NCBI GenBank assembly: GCA_033002965.1
Contig: JAURVB010010403.1
Span: forward strand, 36,620-100,619
Direction: 5' to 3'
Source of the DNA: Piper betle
Lineage: Eukaryota > Streptophyta > Magnoliopsida > Piperales > Piperaceae
DNA: 64,000 nucleotides
Positions 1-11,736 of the stretch are shown here, piece by piece. The translations under genes and the position numbers were made by a program. The notes beneath the pieces were generated by a model. The model had not been told where the DNA came from, did no database searches, and saw only the letters and a list, made by a program, of their open reading frames with translations. Position 1 is the stretch's first letter. Each line of letters opens with the position of its first letter.

Positions 1-750
1 ATAAATTCAGATCAGAACAATCAGGAGATGGATCATTATTTGACAATCAATTAGAAGCACCCCAAAGGAGAATTACAAACAACCAATGCAATGACTAGTT
101 TTCTTATATTGGACAAACGCTAAACTGAAGCATTCACAATCAACCAATTACAAAAGAAAACAAAAAACAAAAAATAAAACTTGAACACAATGCGCCATGA
201 TCAACAAGGCACAGATATAACCAGCAAAAATCAATATGACAACAGGTAAAAAAAACCAAAACCCAAAAAGCAAGAACTATTTTACCTGATCAGAGAAATT
301 ATAATCAGAGAAGATTGCCAAAGAGAACGAACTTAAAATCGTCACGCCTCTCTTCTGAGCCGAAACAATTCACACGCATTCAACCTGAATAAACATTGCA
401 TCAACATCACCAGAAAAGGCTCTGACTACCAAAACTTGGCATGCAAATAATAAACAGAAATTGATTATAATAAGAAATTGATTGATCGTGACATGTAATG
501 TAAGGAAGAAGAGCTTATCAAAACAACGGACAAGGAGCAAAGATGATCAATGGACAATAAGGGAGGAGGGAGCTTGGCTACTCTGTCACGTTCCTTTATA
601 TTAAATCAAATCTTGTCTGGTTCAATTGTACTCAATCTAAGGTGCATGCTACATGTCCAAAAATGAGAAACCAAGAACGCAAACACTTACCTTTAGTTAT
701 TGTTACAAAAATTATTGTGCCACCGTGAAAGATGAACATAGGCAATAATA
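1..750. other. intergenic, no gene recognised
   Basis: AT-rich sequence with no credible coding exon on either strand. The first 600 bases are less AT-skewed than what follows and could be untranslated or promoter sequence of a gene lying to the left, but nothing in the sequence proves this. Confidence 0.4.
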
Positions 751-751
751 T

Positions 752-1250
752 ATGCAGGACAAAAATTATACGAGCTTTTCTTAATCTTAAAATTAGTTTA
801 AAAAATAAAACATTTTTACGAGCCTATATATAAATCACTAATATTATTTACGACAAATGTAAGATTAACCCAATAATTCCCCCTTATACATATTATATTA
901 TTTGAATCATCTCTTTTTTCATATATGTTAAGTTCACATGTTATAGTAAAGAGATTTTAATTTAGGTTTGCTGACATATCACATTATATTATCTGAATTA
1001 TCTCTCCTTCACAATTAGTTAAGTCTATATATTATAATAAAATTTTAGAAATCTCTAATCTATGCTAACTGACATACTATTATTAAGGCAACACTAAAAT
1101 TAACTAGACTTTGATATCAATATTAGGCTTTATAAATTTTTAAAAAAGACTTGAAATAAGTTTTATATACTTCTTTTAATTTAAAAATTAATTTTTGAAT
1201 TAAGTAAGGCCTGTGACACCATTTCGAGTCCTTCTTAGAGCCCAACAAAA
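752..1250 (-). mobile_element. decayed TRIM-like element remnant
   Basis: Two diverged copies of a short terminal-repeat-like sequence, at about 752-885 and about 1112-1190, flank a short non-coding interior. On the minus strand the right copy is bordered by a degraded version of the TGGTATCA-type primer binding site (seen on + near 1112-1125), and a CT-rich stretch (near 884-892, a purine tract on the minus strand) follows the left copy. The same arrangement is better preserved at 25531-27831 and 30104-32587, so the family assignment rests on that comparison. Sequence at 1190-1250 resembles the LTR end of the plus-oriented copy. It is heavily mutated and carries no coding sequence. Confidence 0.4.
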
Positions 1251-1730
1251 ACATTAATGTAAATTAGTTGAAGGAAGTTAAAATTCACATTACCCACTTC
1301 TAGATTGGATAGAAATTGGATAAAGGCTTTCTTCTTTATATTTTCTGATCCCTTGTCACCATCCATATCCTGTTGAGGGTGAATAGAAGCGAGAGACGTG
1401 ACGTGAAGAAAGAGTGTATATATATACATATTACATACCGACCATTTGATATAGAGCATGGTCAAGTCCATACAAAACGTCGGTATCAATACTTACTACA
1501 ATTATAAGCCCAAGTCCTAGGGTCTATTCGGGGGGACCAAATACTGTAATATACTCGTTTTTTTAACTAAATGAAAATCATGTAAAATAAATTTTCTTTT
1601 AACAAATTAGATATTGATAGTTTTTTTTTATTGACAGACTATATTCATAGGTTATAAGCTGTTCCGGTTATAAAGAGACACGTGGCATGTTCAAACTAGA
1701 CCTAATAAATATAACAATTTGGAAAAATAG

Positions 1731-2333
1731 AACATATCTTTCCAAAAAATAAACAATATATTTAATTTGTGTCGTTTTTATAATTAAATTTAGAACAAAT
1801 TTAAGATTATTGCCTAAGTTTTTTTGTTATTATTAAATTTAAGTTGTCTTTATAATTAAATGTCTCAAATTAAATTATGATGGAGGAATTTTTCCCGTCT
1901 CTTGTTCACAAGTAACTTTTTTTTATAAATTGTACAAATAATTTAAATAATATATATTAAATTAAAATATTATCAGCATTTGTGTCAAAATAAATAAAAA
2001 ATAAAAAAGATAAGATTTTTTATTAGGAAACATATCTTTCCAAAAAAAATTAAGCAATATATTTAATTTGTGTAGTCCTTATAATTAAATAATTTGGAAC
2101 AAATTTAGGATTGTTGCGTAAGTTTTTTTATTATTAAATTTAAGTTGTCTTTTATAATCAAACGTCTCAAATTAAATTATGGCGGAGGAATTTTTCCTCA
2201 GTCTCTTGTTCACAAGTAACTTTTTTCTATATATTGTACAAATAATTTAAATGATATATATTAAATTAAAATATTATCAGCATTTGTGTCAAAATAAATA
2301 AAAAATAAAAAAGATAAGATTTTTTATTAGGAA
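1731..2333. repeat. tandem duplication, two copies of about 300 bp
   Basis: Copy 1 runs from 1731 to 2028 and copy 2 from 2029 to about 2333. Both open with AACATATCTTTCCAAAAAA and close with a TTTTTTATTAGGAAACA-like segment, with a few small indels and substitutions between them. The sequence is AT-rich and non-coding. The high similarity over the whole period suggests a fairly recent local duplication. Confidence 0.85.
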
Positions 2334-2339
2334 ACACTG

Positions 2340-5309
2340 TATGAGGAGTGGCTTAAAAGTTAAACTCAAACGATTGATAAGATATTTTTATTTAATAAAC
2401 TTATTTTACTTTATCCGGTATTTTTCTTTTAAGAAAAAAATGATATAACACAGTTTCTATGTGTTATATCATTTTCTATTTATGAAATTGAGTTATATGC
2501 AAACGAGCGTCAACCGTAGTCTTATGTTTTTATATATACAAATATACAAACTAATAAAAAAATTACAATCATTTAAAGTAAATGCTTAATTACTTATTTC
2601 ATCTTTATCTTTTTGTAGAAAAAATAATTACTAATAAATTAGGGACAAAATAAATATTGGTTTAAGAAATTTTTTATATCATCTATTATTTTAACGCGAG
2701 CCTTTAAATTATGCGAACAAACCAAATTAATCATTTCTAAAAACAGTTAGATATCGTATTCTCTGAAACAAACTCGTTAAATTGCATAATATAAAAGTTA
2801 TGGTTTTAGTTAAAAATCATTCGAGTAGACACATATCAACTTTTTATTTTGTCCAAAAACGCTTAGTTTGTAATTAAAACATAAAAAGACTTTATATAAT
2901 AAATCACTATCTTTGTTCCTATTTTTTACGCATCAGAGTTCTCACACTTGTCGATTTGATATATTGGAGATAAAATATATTTTCATTATAGATTGGAGCT
3001 TAAAAATTAATTTTGTATTGAAAAAAATAAAAATTAATGTCACTACTGGCCGTGGTCTATCTCGTGTCAAAGCCGCTTCTGCCCAAATAAATCTACCTAA
3101 TCGAATTGAGTCGAGTCGAGTCAAACGCTCTTAGTGTTAAAATTATATTCATAATTTATTGAAGCTACTAATTCAAATTGATTAAAATTCGGATACAAGG
3201 TACGGCCGGATTGAACCGGTGACTCCAATAATTAGAACGAATCCATGGACCCGGTTCCATCGATGCCCATATCCAGGCCCATTCCCACTGGGCCGCTAAT
3301 GTGCTGGCAGCCTGGACCCAGACAGGCCCACCAGCCTCAATCATTAAAAAAAAAAACAAATAGAGAGAAATAAACTACAAAATTGTGGTGAAGGGCAAAA
3401 AATTAAAAATAAAAACTAATCAAGTGGGCTAATGGAATATTTTTAAGCTAACTTCATAAGTCCATGGTAATTACCTGAATGGTATGTGATAAGCAAGAAC
3501 AAATTGATGAAAATGAAAGGGGATGGGCCAGCATAACCAATTGTATTCAAGCTGATTGATACTCTTCATGGAAGATACGTGGATGAACAAACATTTCTGC
3601 AAAAAACTGATGGGCTAGCTTTCCCTTGTCTCCAAGTAACTATATATTTTTTATACATTTTGTAATCAGAAAACGATATAACAAAAAATAAGGTATACCT
3701 TTTTCCGAGATATTCGATAAAAGAAATGGGAGGAAATGGAAACGACAGAGAAAATTGAGGAGAAAAACAGCAGCAACCGCTTGTTCATATTCATAAACCT
3801 AAAGCTGTCTCTGGTTTATAGAAACAAATAATATCTTCTAGAATAGAACATGGGTAAGTTGGTCTTGAACCTCACTCTCATAAAAAATAATGTAGTCAAA
3901 CGTAGGTTGGGGAGATGAGCCCAAATTTGTCATATGTTATAGCCATTTTTTTCTTGTTTTTTGTTCTCCAAAATAAAAAACCCAAAACCCAGAAACTTTT
4001 GTCTAAGATATATCTTGAGAAGACTAGAAATGATATTTATGGATTCCATCTTTTTCATGCTAGATCTAACCACAAACCATTCATTCAAAGTTCACATGCA
4101 TCTAAACACTATGCTTGTCTTCTGGGTTATCATCCAAAAAATAGCTTCAAAACTCACCACTGATGTGATTATACAATAGCTGTTCTCGTCAACTTGTGTT
4201 TAGCAGCTTTTGCCAAGAACATCAAAACAGTGACATGAACTCCGAGTAATCTCATGTTCATCAATGGCGGGTTACACGGAGAGAGGTCAAGCAAGTAGGA
4301 GAATTATTAGCTCATCTGACTTCAAGTTTTCATGTCAAAACTCTCAAAGGTAGAAGCCAAAGGACTCTAGGGTCGGCGACAAAGATACAATTGATAGTGT
4401 GGAGAATGACACCTCGAGGTAGAGTAATATCAATAATCTATAGGTCTGTGGATCAGAACTGCTTGCCCAGATCTCAGAAAACTAGGCAACTCATGATATT
4501 TAGGCTGATTATAATAACTTTTTTCAATGTCGAAGTTGTAATATTTGATGACGAGATATGTTGATCTTAAACTTTGTGGGATTATCAATACTCTTTTGAC
4601 AAAACAAATTAAAATGAAGCGGCTCATTAAGATTTGTTTGTGGTAGAGCTAATGACAAATTAAGACCCTTCTTTTCACTGTGATTATAGAATATTAGTTG
4701 TCACTAGTTAGACAAAATATAAAATTAATATTTATCATATTGAGCTCGATTAAATCTTGAAATCAAGTGCTATTTTTACGTATACCCAGAGACCAATAAG
4801 CTGAGTTAGATCCTACTAAAATTCGACTTGACTTGCTTGATCGAGTTCAAGATGGGCTTGACTCAATACCTTCAAAGTTATTATCATTGGTGTAGTTCTA
4901 GGAGGAGAGATTAATATGTAAATGAATTCCAGGCCATCTACGATTGAATTTGCTCCTGCAGTATAATTCACGTCCACAAGATGCCAATTCTTCCCATAAA
5001 TTTTCAACACCACCCATCAAGTTGCCGGTGCGTTTCCCTTTTTGTGTCATTCACCACCAACAAGGTGAATTAACCTTGTGTGCACACCCTAAACTTTTCC
5101 GGTTATGAACCTCCATGAGATTCTTCCCAGAGACCTTAAAAACTGCCCACAAAGTCACGGTATCCTTTCTACCTACACCAAGTATTAGAGTTTCCCTCCT
5201 AATTCTGCTACCAATCAATTCACCACTCAAATCTTCTTCTTCTTCTTCTCCATAGCTTCCTCTACTTATACATGATGTGCACTGTTTTCCTAATCTAATC
5301 CTTTCCCAA
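2340..5309. other. intergenic, includes upstream region of the first PME gene
   Basis: About 3 kb with no convincing exon. Short open frames at 2913-3134, 3168-3359 and 3915-4179 have no recognisable domain. The last few hundred bases should include the promoter and 5' leader of the PME at 5310. A CT-rich leader with TTCTTCTTCTTCTTCTCC lies at about 5231-5250, but I cannot place a TATA box with confidence. Confidence 0.4.
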
Positions 5310-6595
5310 ATGGACAATATTAGAGTCACCTTCCTAATCGTTCTCTGCAATTTGCTGCTACACTTTGCTTCATCTAATGCCGCCTCTAACTCAACAACGT
5401 CATACAATGCTAGCACAAGGATGGCCGCATTTACCAGCTCCATTTGCAACTCCATGCCACACCCGGAAACCTGCTTCACCACCTTCGACCTCTCGATCTC
5501 CATAAACATAAGCCCGAACATCGTCTCCTACCTCGTCCACTCCCTCCAGACCGCCGTCTCCGAGACCCAGAAGCTCAACCACCTCTTCTCCAATGCCAAG
5601 TTCTTGCGCGTGGTTGAAAAGCAGAGGGGAGCTCTGCAAGACTGCAACGAGCTCCAGCAGATCACCCTCACCTGCTTGCAGAGATCCCTCAACCAGGTCA
5701 AGCAGGCCGCCGACGTCAAGATATACCTAAGTGCAGCTCTCACCAACAAGGACACTTGCTTGGAAGGCCTCAAATCCGCCACCGGCTCCATCATCCCGAC
5801 CCTGGTCAGCTCCACGCAAGCCACCTACAAGTACGTGAGCAACTCTCTTGCTCTCGCATCCAAGTCCACACCTCCGGCCGGCGGCGGCAATAGGCGCCTC
5901 CTCGGCCTCCCCAACTGGCTTTCCCGGCAAGACCGGCGGTTTCTGGAGGTGGGTTTCGGCGACGACGACTACTCGCCGGCGTCGGCCATCACGGTGGCGC
6001 AGGATGGTAGCGGGAACTTCACGACTGTGAGCGACGCCATTGGATTTGCTCCTAATAACAGCGAAGATAGAGTGATCATCTTTGTTAAGGAGGGGGTTTA
6101 TGAGGAGAATGTGGAGATCCCGACCTCCAAACCCAACATTTTGTTGATCGGAGATGGGAACGACGTGACTGTGATCACTGGAAAACGGAGTGTCCGGGAT
6201 GGATGGACAACATTCCGATCTGCAACCGTAGGTGAGTACTCACTCACTCATACGTCCATCTCCATAGATGATAGAACATATACATCTTAGAACATAGCAT
6301 ATACTTTTTGATCATCTTTTGCTGGTTGATTCGTAATAATAAGATCGACCCAAAAAATGTGCTGATAGAAAATTGAAGTGTGAGTAGGGTTTAGATCTCG
6401 AAATTTCAAGTTCATTAATCAACTAGATTTTCTACAATGAGACTCTGATCTCAAGGACACTTTCTACTACTTGCTTCATGCTTGGTATGAAAGGGGAAGG
6501 ATATATCAGAATAATTAGCAAGTTGTTGTTTGTATGTCATGTGGAATGAGAATTAGAAAGTAAATATATATATAGAATGTAATTGGCAGGAAATT

Positions 6596-6626
<31 letters not shown>

Positions 6627-7979
6627 AGATCTGAACTTGGGCTCTCCGATCTTTACTTGCGTGTGCTCACGGGTTCTTGAACTGTTCGCTGTCTTTGCTT
6701 TCTCTAATACTGCAACAGGGTCCCTTTGTCCAGTACCACTTGCCTCCTCTTCGGATACACTTCATGTGAAAAAACTTAATTTAACACCAATTATTCATCT
6801 CATTCTATATCATTTTGATTTTGTTAATTATGAATTAGTTCTTATGGATTTTTCTTTTTTAAATAAATATACTTGTCACTACGTTTTATCCAAGTTTAAA
6901 ATTTTTATTTTAACCATTTAAAAACTATAAATATTTGAGGTTAATAATTAAGAACATTCAGATTTAATTACTGGTTGCATCATTTTACATAGTTCAAGTA
7001 AATAAGATTTAAATCTTTTAATTACGAGAAGTCAGTCACCGGGCAAGATGTTGCGTCATACTCGACTTTCATTGCAAATAAATTTAAAGTTTATAAATAA
7101 GTTCTTGTTAAATGATAAGATAGAGTAATTTAATTTAAAGTATTGTTAAAATATAAATCCTAATTAAAAGAAAAAAATATTATAATAATTTGATTTTATC
7201 ATATTTCAACCCTTTAAATATCTGTATTGAATCCAGTTTTTGTTAACGAGAGTAGAAGAGTAGATGTGAATATACATGGCACCTTTGTTGCATGCAGCCG
7301 TGTCTGGGGAGGGGTTCTTGGCGAGGGACATATGGTTTGAGAACTCAGCCGGGCCGGAGATGAACCAGGCGGTGGCGTTGCGCGTCAACGCCGACTTCAC
7401 TGCCTTCTTCCGATGCTCCTTCACCGGCTTTCAGGACACCCTCTACGTCCACTCCTTCCGGCAGTTCTACCGGGAGTGCGATGTATACGGCACTGTCGAC
7501 TTCATCTTCGGCAACGCCGCCGTCATCTTGCAGGCCTCCACCCTCGTTCCCCGCCGGCCCCTCCCCGGCCAGAACGACGTCATTACCGCCCAGGGCCGCG
7601 ATGACCCCCTCGAGCCCACCGGCATCTCCATCCAGAACTGCAGCCTCCTCCCATCCGAAGACCTCGACGTCAACTCTACCAGGACCTACCTCGGCCGGCC
7701 GTGGAGGAACTATTCTCGGACGGTGATCCTCCAGTCGTACATCGGCGCGGAGGTCGATCCGGCCGGGTGGTTGGAGTGGCCGGGGGAGGCAGCATCGACA
7801 CGTTGTACTATGGGGAGTATGATAACTACGGGCCGGGGTCGGCGACGGATAAGAGGGTGACATGGCCGGGGTACCATGTCATGACCTACGATGAGGCCTC
7901 CAACTTCACGGTGTCGGAGTTCATCGACGGCGACGAGTGGTTGGATTCCACCAACATCCCTTACGACGACGGCATTTAG
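5310..7979 (+). CDS. pectinesterase/pectinesterase inhibitor (PMEI-PME) with an apparent 1-nt frameshift
   Basis: Demethylesterifies cell-wall homogalacturonan, releasing methanol. Exons are 5310-6231 and 7298-7979, with a 1066-bp phase-1 GT-AG intron. The chosen ATG at 5310 begins MDNIRVTFLIVL, a signal peptide (residues 1-24); an in-frame ATG at 5277 would put charged and polar residues ahead of it. The PMEI/PRO domain covers about 38-185 with four cysteines (C46, C55, C112, C150). Basic processing motifs RRLL (195-198) and RRFL (209-212) precede the catalytic domain. Exon 2 keeps the active-site set: NQAVALR, FQDTLY, VDFIFG and LGRPW. After GWLEWPG the frame breaks: the conserved LYYGEY block and the rest are read one frame over, to a stop at 7977-7979. 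One extra G in the G5 run at 7782-7786 would give 534 codons with family spacing. This is probably a sequencing error, otherwise a recent pseudogene. Confidence 0.92.
6597..6623. repeat. (GA)n microsatellite in PME intron
   Basis: Uninterrupted GA dinucleotide repeat of about 13 units inside the 1066-bp intron of the PME gene at 5310-7979. The rest of the intron is AT-rich and holds no recognisable gene. Confidence 0.95.
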
Positions 7980-8654
7980 CTGATCAGGAATGAATGGATT
8001 GCTGGAAGTAGGATTGATGCAGAAAATACAGTGAAAGCTGCTGCTGCTGCAGATTATACATGGAGTTGAAGATCAATGATAATACAATTTTATAATGAAG
8101 ATGATTAATAAATAATTATGTAATAATTCATAACGGGTATTAAAAGTCAATGCTTGTGTAATTTGAATTAGTGGGATAAATATTAAAAAGATTAATTAAT
8201 TTGTGTACATGGGTAGTTTAATAATATTAAATGAATACTTATAATTATTACAAACCTAGTTATATAAGATATCCTCCGTATAATAGCTGTTACAAAAATC
8301 TTAAAACATTAACACATTTCAAGCACAATATTAACACATACGATAATGTCTAATTAACCAACTAATTTGGAAAATATGATGAAATATTATGCAATGTTAG
8401 TTGATCAGCAAAGTAAGTTTTTATATAATAAAAGAAAATTTTAACAATTTTAAATTAGTCAAATAGATAAGATAACGGTTCTATTCTGCATCACTCGTTT
8501 ACATTCCAACCCTAACCAACTTTTTCTGTTAATGCATGCTGCCTCAAAACTCTCCCACTCCAATCAAATCCCTATTAACAAAAACAAATACACCATTAAC
8601 ACTAATTAATTGCTTTCTTCTTCTTTGTCAACTTCTTCTTCCTCCTCCTCTACC
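7980..8654. other. intergenic between first and second PME genes
   Basis: Holds the 3' UTR of the upstream PME, with a possible poly(A) signal AATAAA at 8107-8112, and the promoter/5' leader of the next PME. The leader just before 8655 is rich in TTC/CTC. No TATA box close enough to the start could be assigned; TTATATAAG near 8260 is about 390 bases upstream. Confidence 0.45.
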
Positions 8655-10990
8655 ATGGCCTTTGAGGACTTTGGCCACCTCTCCGACCGCCGCAAGGCCG
8701 AGCGGCAGCAAAAGCTAAAGAAGAGGATCACCATCGCCGCCGTCTCCTCTTTCGTTCTCGTCCTCCTCGTCACCGCAGCCCTCGTCGCCGTCTTCTACCC
8801 CTCCAAAAACGGCACCGGCATCCCCGGCGCCGCTGGAGTTGAAAACGACGGCCGCTTGCCCGACGTACTCAGCTCGACGAAGCCGATCACGTCGACGGCA
8901 AGGGCGGTGGCGATGATGTGCGAGCCGACCGACTACAAGCTGGCCTGCGAGAAGAGCCTGTCCAAGGCCGTGAACAGGTCCACCTCCCCATCACCCAAGG
9001 ACCTGGTCTCGGCGGCCATCGCTGTGATCATGGACGAGGTCGACCAGGCTATTAACCGCTCCTCCAAGCTCAATTCCACCGACCCGAGAGCTCGCGCCGC
9101 CGTTGGCGACTGCCGGGAGCTTCTCGGCTACGCCATGGACGACCTGCAGACGACGCTCTCGACCGTCGACGGCCATCGCATCGGCAACCTCCCCGGGGTG
9201 GCGGACGACCTCAAGACATGGTTGAGCGCCGCCATCACCTACCAGGAGACCTGCATCGACGGTTTTCAGGCGGGGGAGCTTAAGGACAAGATGAGGGCGG
9301 CCATGACCGACGCCAAGGAACTCAGCAGCAACGCCTTGGCCATCGTCGACGAGGTAGTTTCTCTGTTCCAGATGCTTCAAATCGGCTCCGAGACCTTTGG
9401 TCGGAGGTTGAAAGAGAGTTATGATGATGATGATGAGCATGCATTGCTCGTAAAAGATAGAGCTCCGGCATGGATGATCGATGATGATCGGAGGCTTTTG
9501 AAGGAGCATTTGAAGGGTAATCTCAAGCCTAATGTTGTTGTTGCGAAGGATGGAAGTGGGAACTACAAGACCATTAACGAAGCTCTCGAAAACTTGCCTA
9601 AAGACAGAAACGGGAGGTCAGTATATGTTAGCTAGCATTTGCATGGTGCATTTTTTGTTGTGTGTTATGAGTGTGAACATTTGCATGGTGAAAATTATAT
9701 ATGAACATGTTCTATGGTGTTCAAGATGAATTAATCGATGCATAAAAACATTGGTGGTATATATTAGGTATGTGATATATATAAAGGAAGGAGTTTACGA
9801 GGAGACGATTGTTGTGGAGAAGAAGATGGTGAACATCACAATGTATGGAGATGGGTCGAGGAAGACCATCATCACCGGCGACAAGAACTTCGTCGACGGC
9901 GTCCAAACTTTTAAGACTGCCACCTTTGGTATGTAATGTAAAGAAGCGTATTAATTATCATTGTATTGTCTATGCTCAATCTCCTTAAGTTATTATCATT
10001 ATATAGCCTATCTGCTTATACAACTAAAATTTATATTCAAATTGACATTAACTTTTAAGATATCAGATCATTGTAGTTTATTTCATTATTTAACAAGGGC
10101 TTATTTATAAAATTAAAGTTCATTATTAATATAGCACGGCATTTTGCCTAATTTGTTCAATTACCAACCCAAATTTAATCTAAGCTTAAAGGCCCCTTGC
10201 AGTCCATGTGTTTTTCATTTATCAGCTTCCTTGTTCATAGATGCCCAAATTTACTAAAATCATGGTCTTATGTATGTGATTGATTGCAGCGGCAATTGGG
10301 GAGGGATTCATAGCAAAGGCAATTGGGTTCCGGAACACCGCCGGTGCAATCAAGCGCCAAGCAGTGGCACTGAGAGTGCAATCCGACCGCTCCATCTTCC
10401 TCAACAGCAGGATGGAAGGCTACCAGCACACCCTCTACGCTCAGACCCACCGCCAGTTCTACCGAGGCTGCGTCATCTGCGGCACTGTCGACTTCATCTT
10501 CGGCGACGCCGCCGCCGTCATCCAGAACTCCGTGATCGTCGTCCGGAAGCCTCTCGACAGCCAGCAGAACACCGTCGCGGCCCACGGGAGGACGGACCGC
10601 CGCGAGAGCACCGGAATCGTCCTCCATAATTGCCGAATAGTCGCGGACAAGAAGCTCAAGCCATTGAAGAAGAAATTCAAGAGCTACCTGGGGAGGCCAA
10701 GGAAGAAGTATGCTAGGACAATTGTAATGGAGAGTGATATTGATGATTTGATACAACCGGCTGGGTGGGTAGAAAGGAATGGGGAGTTTGGATTGAAGAC
10801 CGTAGTATTTGGTGAGTATAAGAACAGGGGACTTGGTGCAAGTTTGGCTGCTAGAGTGAAGTGGCCTGGTTACAAACTGTTGAGAGAAGATGAAGCTGAT
10901 AAGTATACAGTGGGGAACTTTATTCAAGGTGGAGATTGGATCAAGGCCACTGGAACACCTGTTCATTTAGGGTTGTGTAATACCGTATAG
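8655..10990 (+). CDS. pectinesterase-like (PMEI-PME) with altered active site
   Basis: Three exons, 8655-9616, 9768-9928 and 10290-10990, give an unbroken 607-codon frame. The start at 8655 (MAFEDFGHLSDRRK) lies in ACCATGG and precedes a basic segment and one membrane anchor (about 25-48), as in type-II PMEs; an in-frame ATG at 8610 would add a serine-rich run. PMEI domain about 85-235 with C89, C98, C153 and C200; RRLL at 279-282. Catalytic domain from about 291: Q398, Q420, D442 (VDFIFG) and R510 are kept, but the residue after Q420 is histidine (H421, codon CAC at 10427-10429) where active PMEs have the general acid/base aspartate. LGRPW has become LGRPR (R512). The second intron matches the conserved intron of the neighbours; the 151-bp first intron is unique here. 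By family knowledge this should be weakly active or inactive. Confidence 0.9.
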
Positions 10991-11736
10991 GAATCCGATT
11001 TGACATGGTTGGTTTAAATGTAATTTTTTTAAAAACATTATTTACATATATTGCATGATCGTTCATCCTACAAGTGCATACATAATTTAATGTAAGAGTT
11101 TGAAATTTCAATTCGGCTCAATTGGTATAGAATATGATTTGAAATTTACTTTAATTTTTGGGTTTTTATTAATTTTTCAATGCAATGAGTAAAATTAAGC
11201 TGCTAGTATGGTCAAATTTTTAACTTGATTTGGCATCACATTCTTCAAAAATGCGACATGCAACACCATGTCGCCGATTCGAGGTCAATTAGGCCGGTAA
11301 TTATTGTAAAATCAGTATCTTAATTAAATAAAACATTTTTTGAAACGCCTGCTGAAGACGCCCTAAATATGTTCCGGAATATGATCAATATGTTATAAGA
11401 GTACTCATCGACTCGGGAAAATAATTGGTAACAAGCTCAAATCTAAAAAAATATCTTCATAAAAATGTTCTTCATATCAATAACAATTTTTGGCCACAAA
11501 AGACTCTTTTTGTGCTCATCATGAAAACTCTCCATTAATATAACAAATAAATATAATATATCATTTATCCCGGTACTTAAAAAGCCAAATTACACAAAAA
11601 AATATAATCCATATCCAACATTCACATATGATGAAAGAATGAACTTTTACCTCACCAATCAAAACACCACTCTTCCTCACCTCCAACCAGCTGCATATTA
11701 TGACCAGACACCATGAAAAGAAATTGCACCATTAAA
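10991..11736. other. intergenic between convergent PME genes
   Basis: Space between the stop codons of two convergently arranged PME genes, so it should hold both 3' UTRs. AT-rich; no gene or recognisable repeat seen. Confidence 0.5.

Noticed and set aside
10268..10966. 232-codon minus-strand open frame antisense to a PME exon
   Set aside because: It overlaps the conserved catalytic exon exactly; high GC at third codon positions keeps the antisense frame open. No domain of its own.
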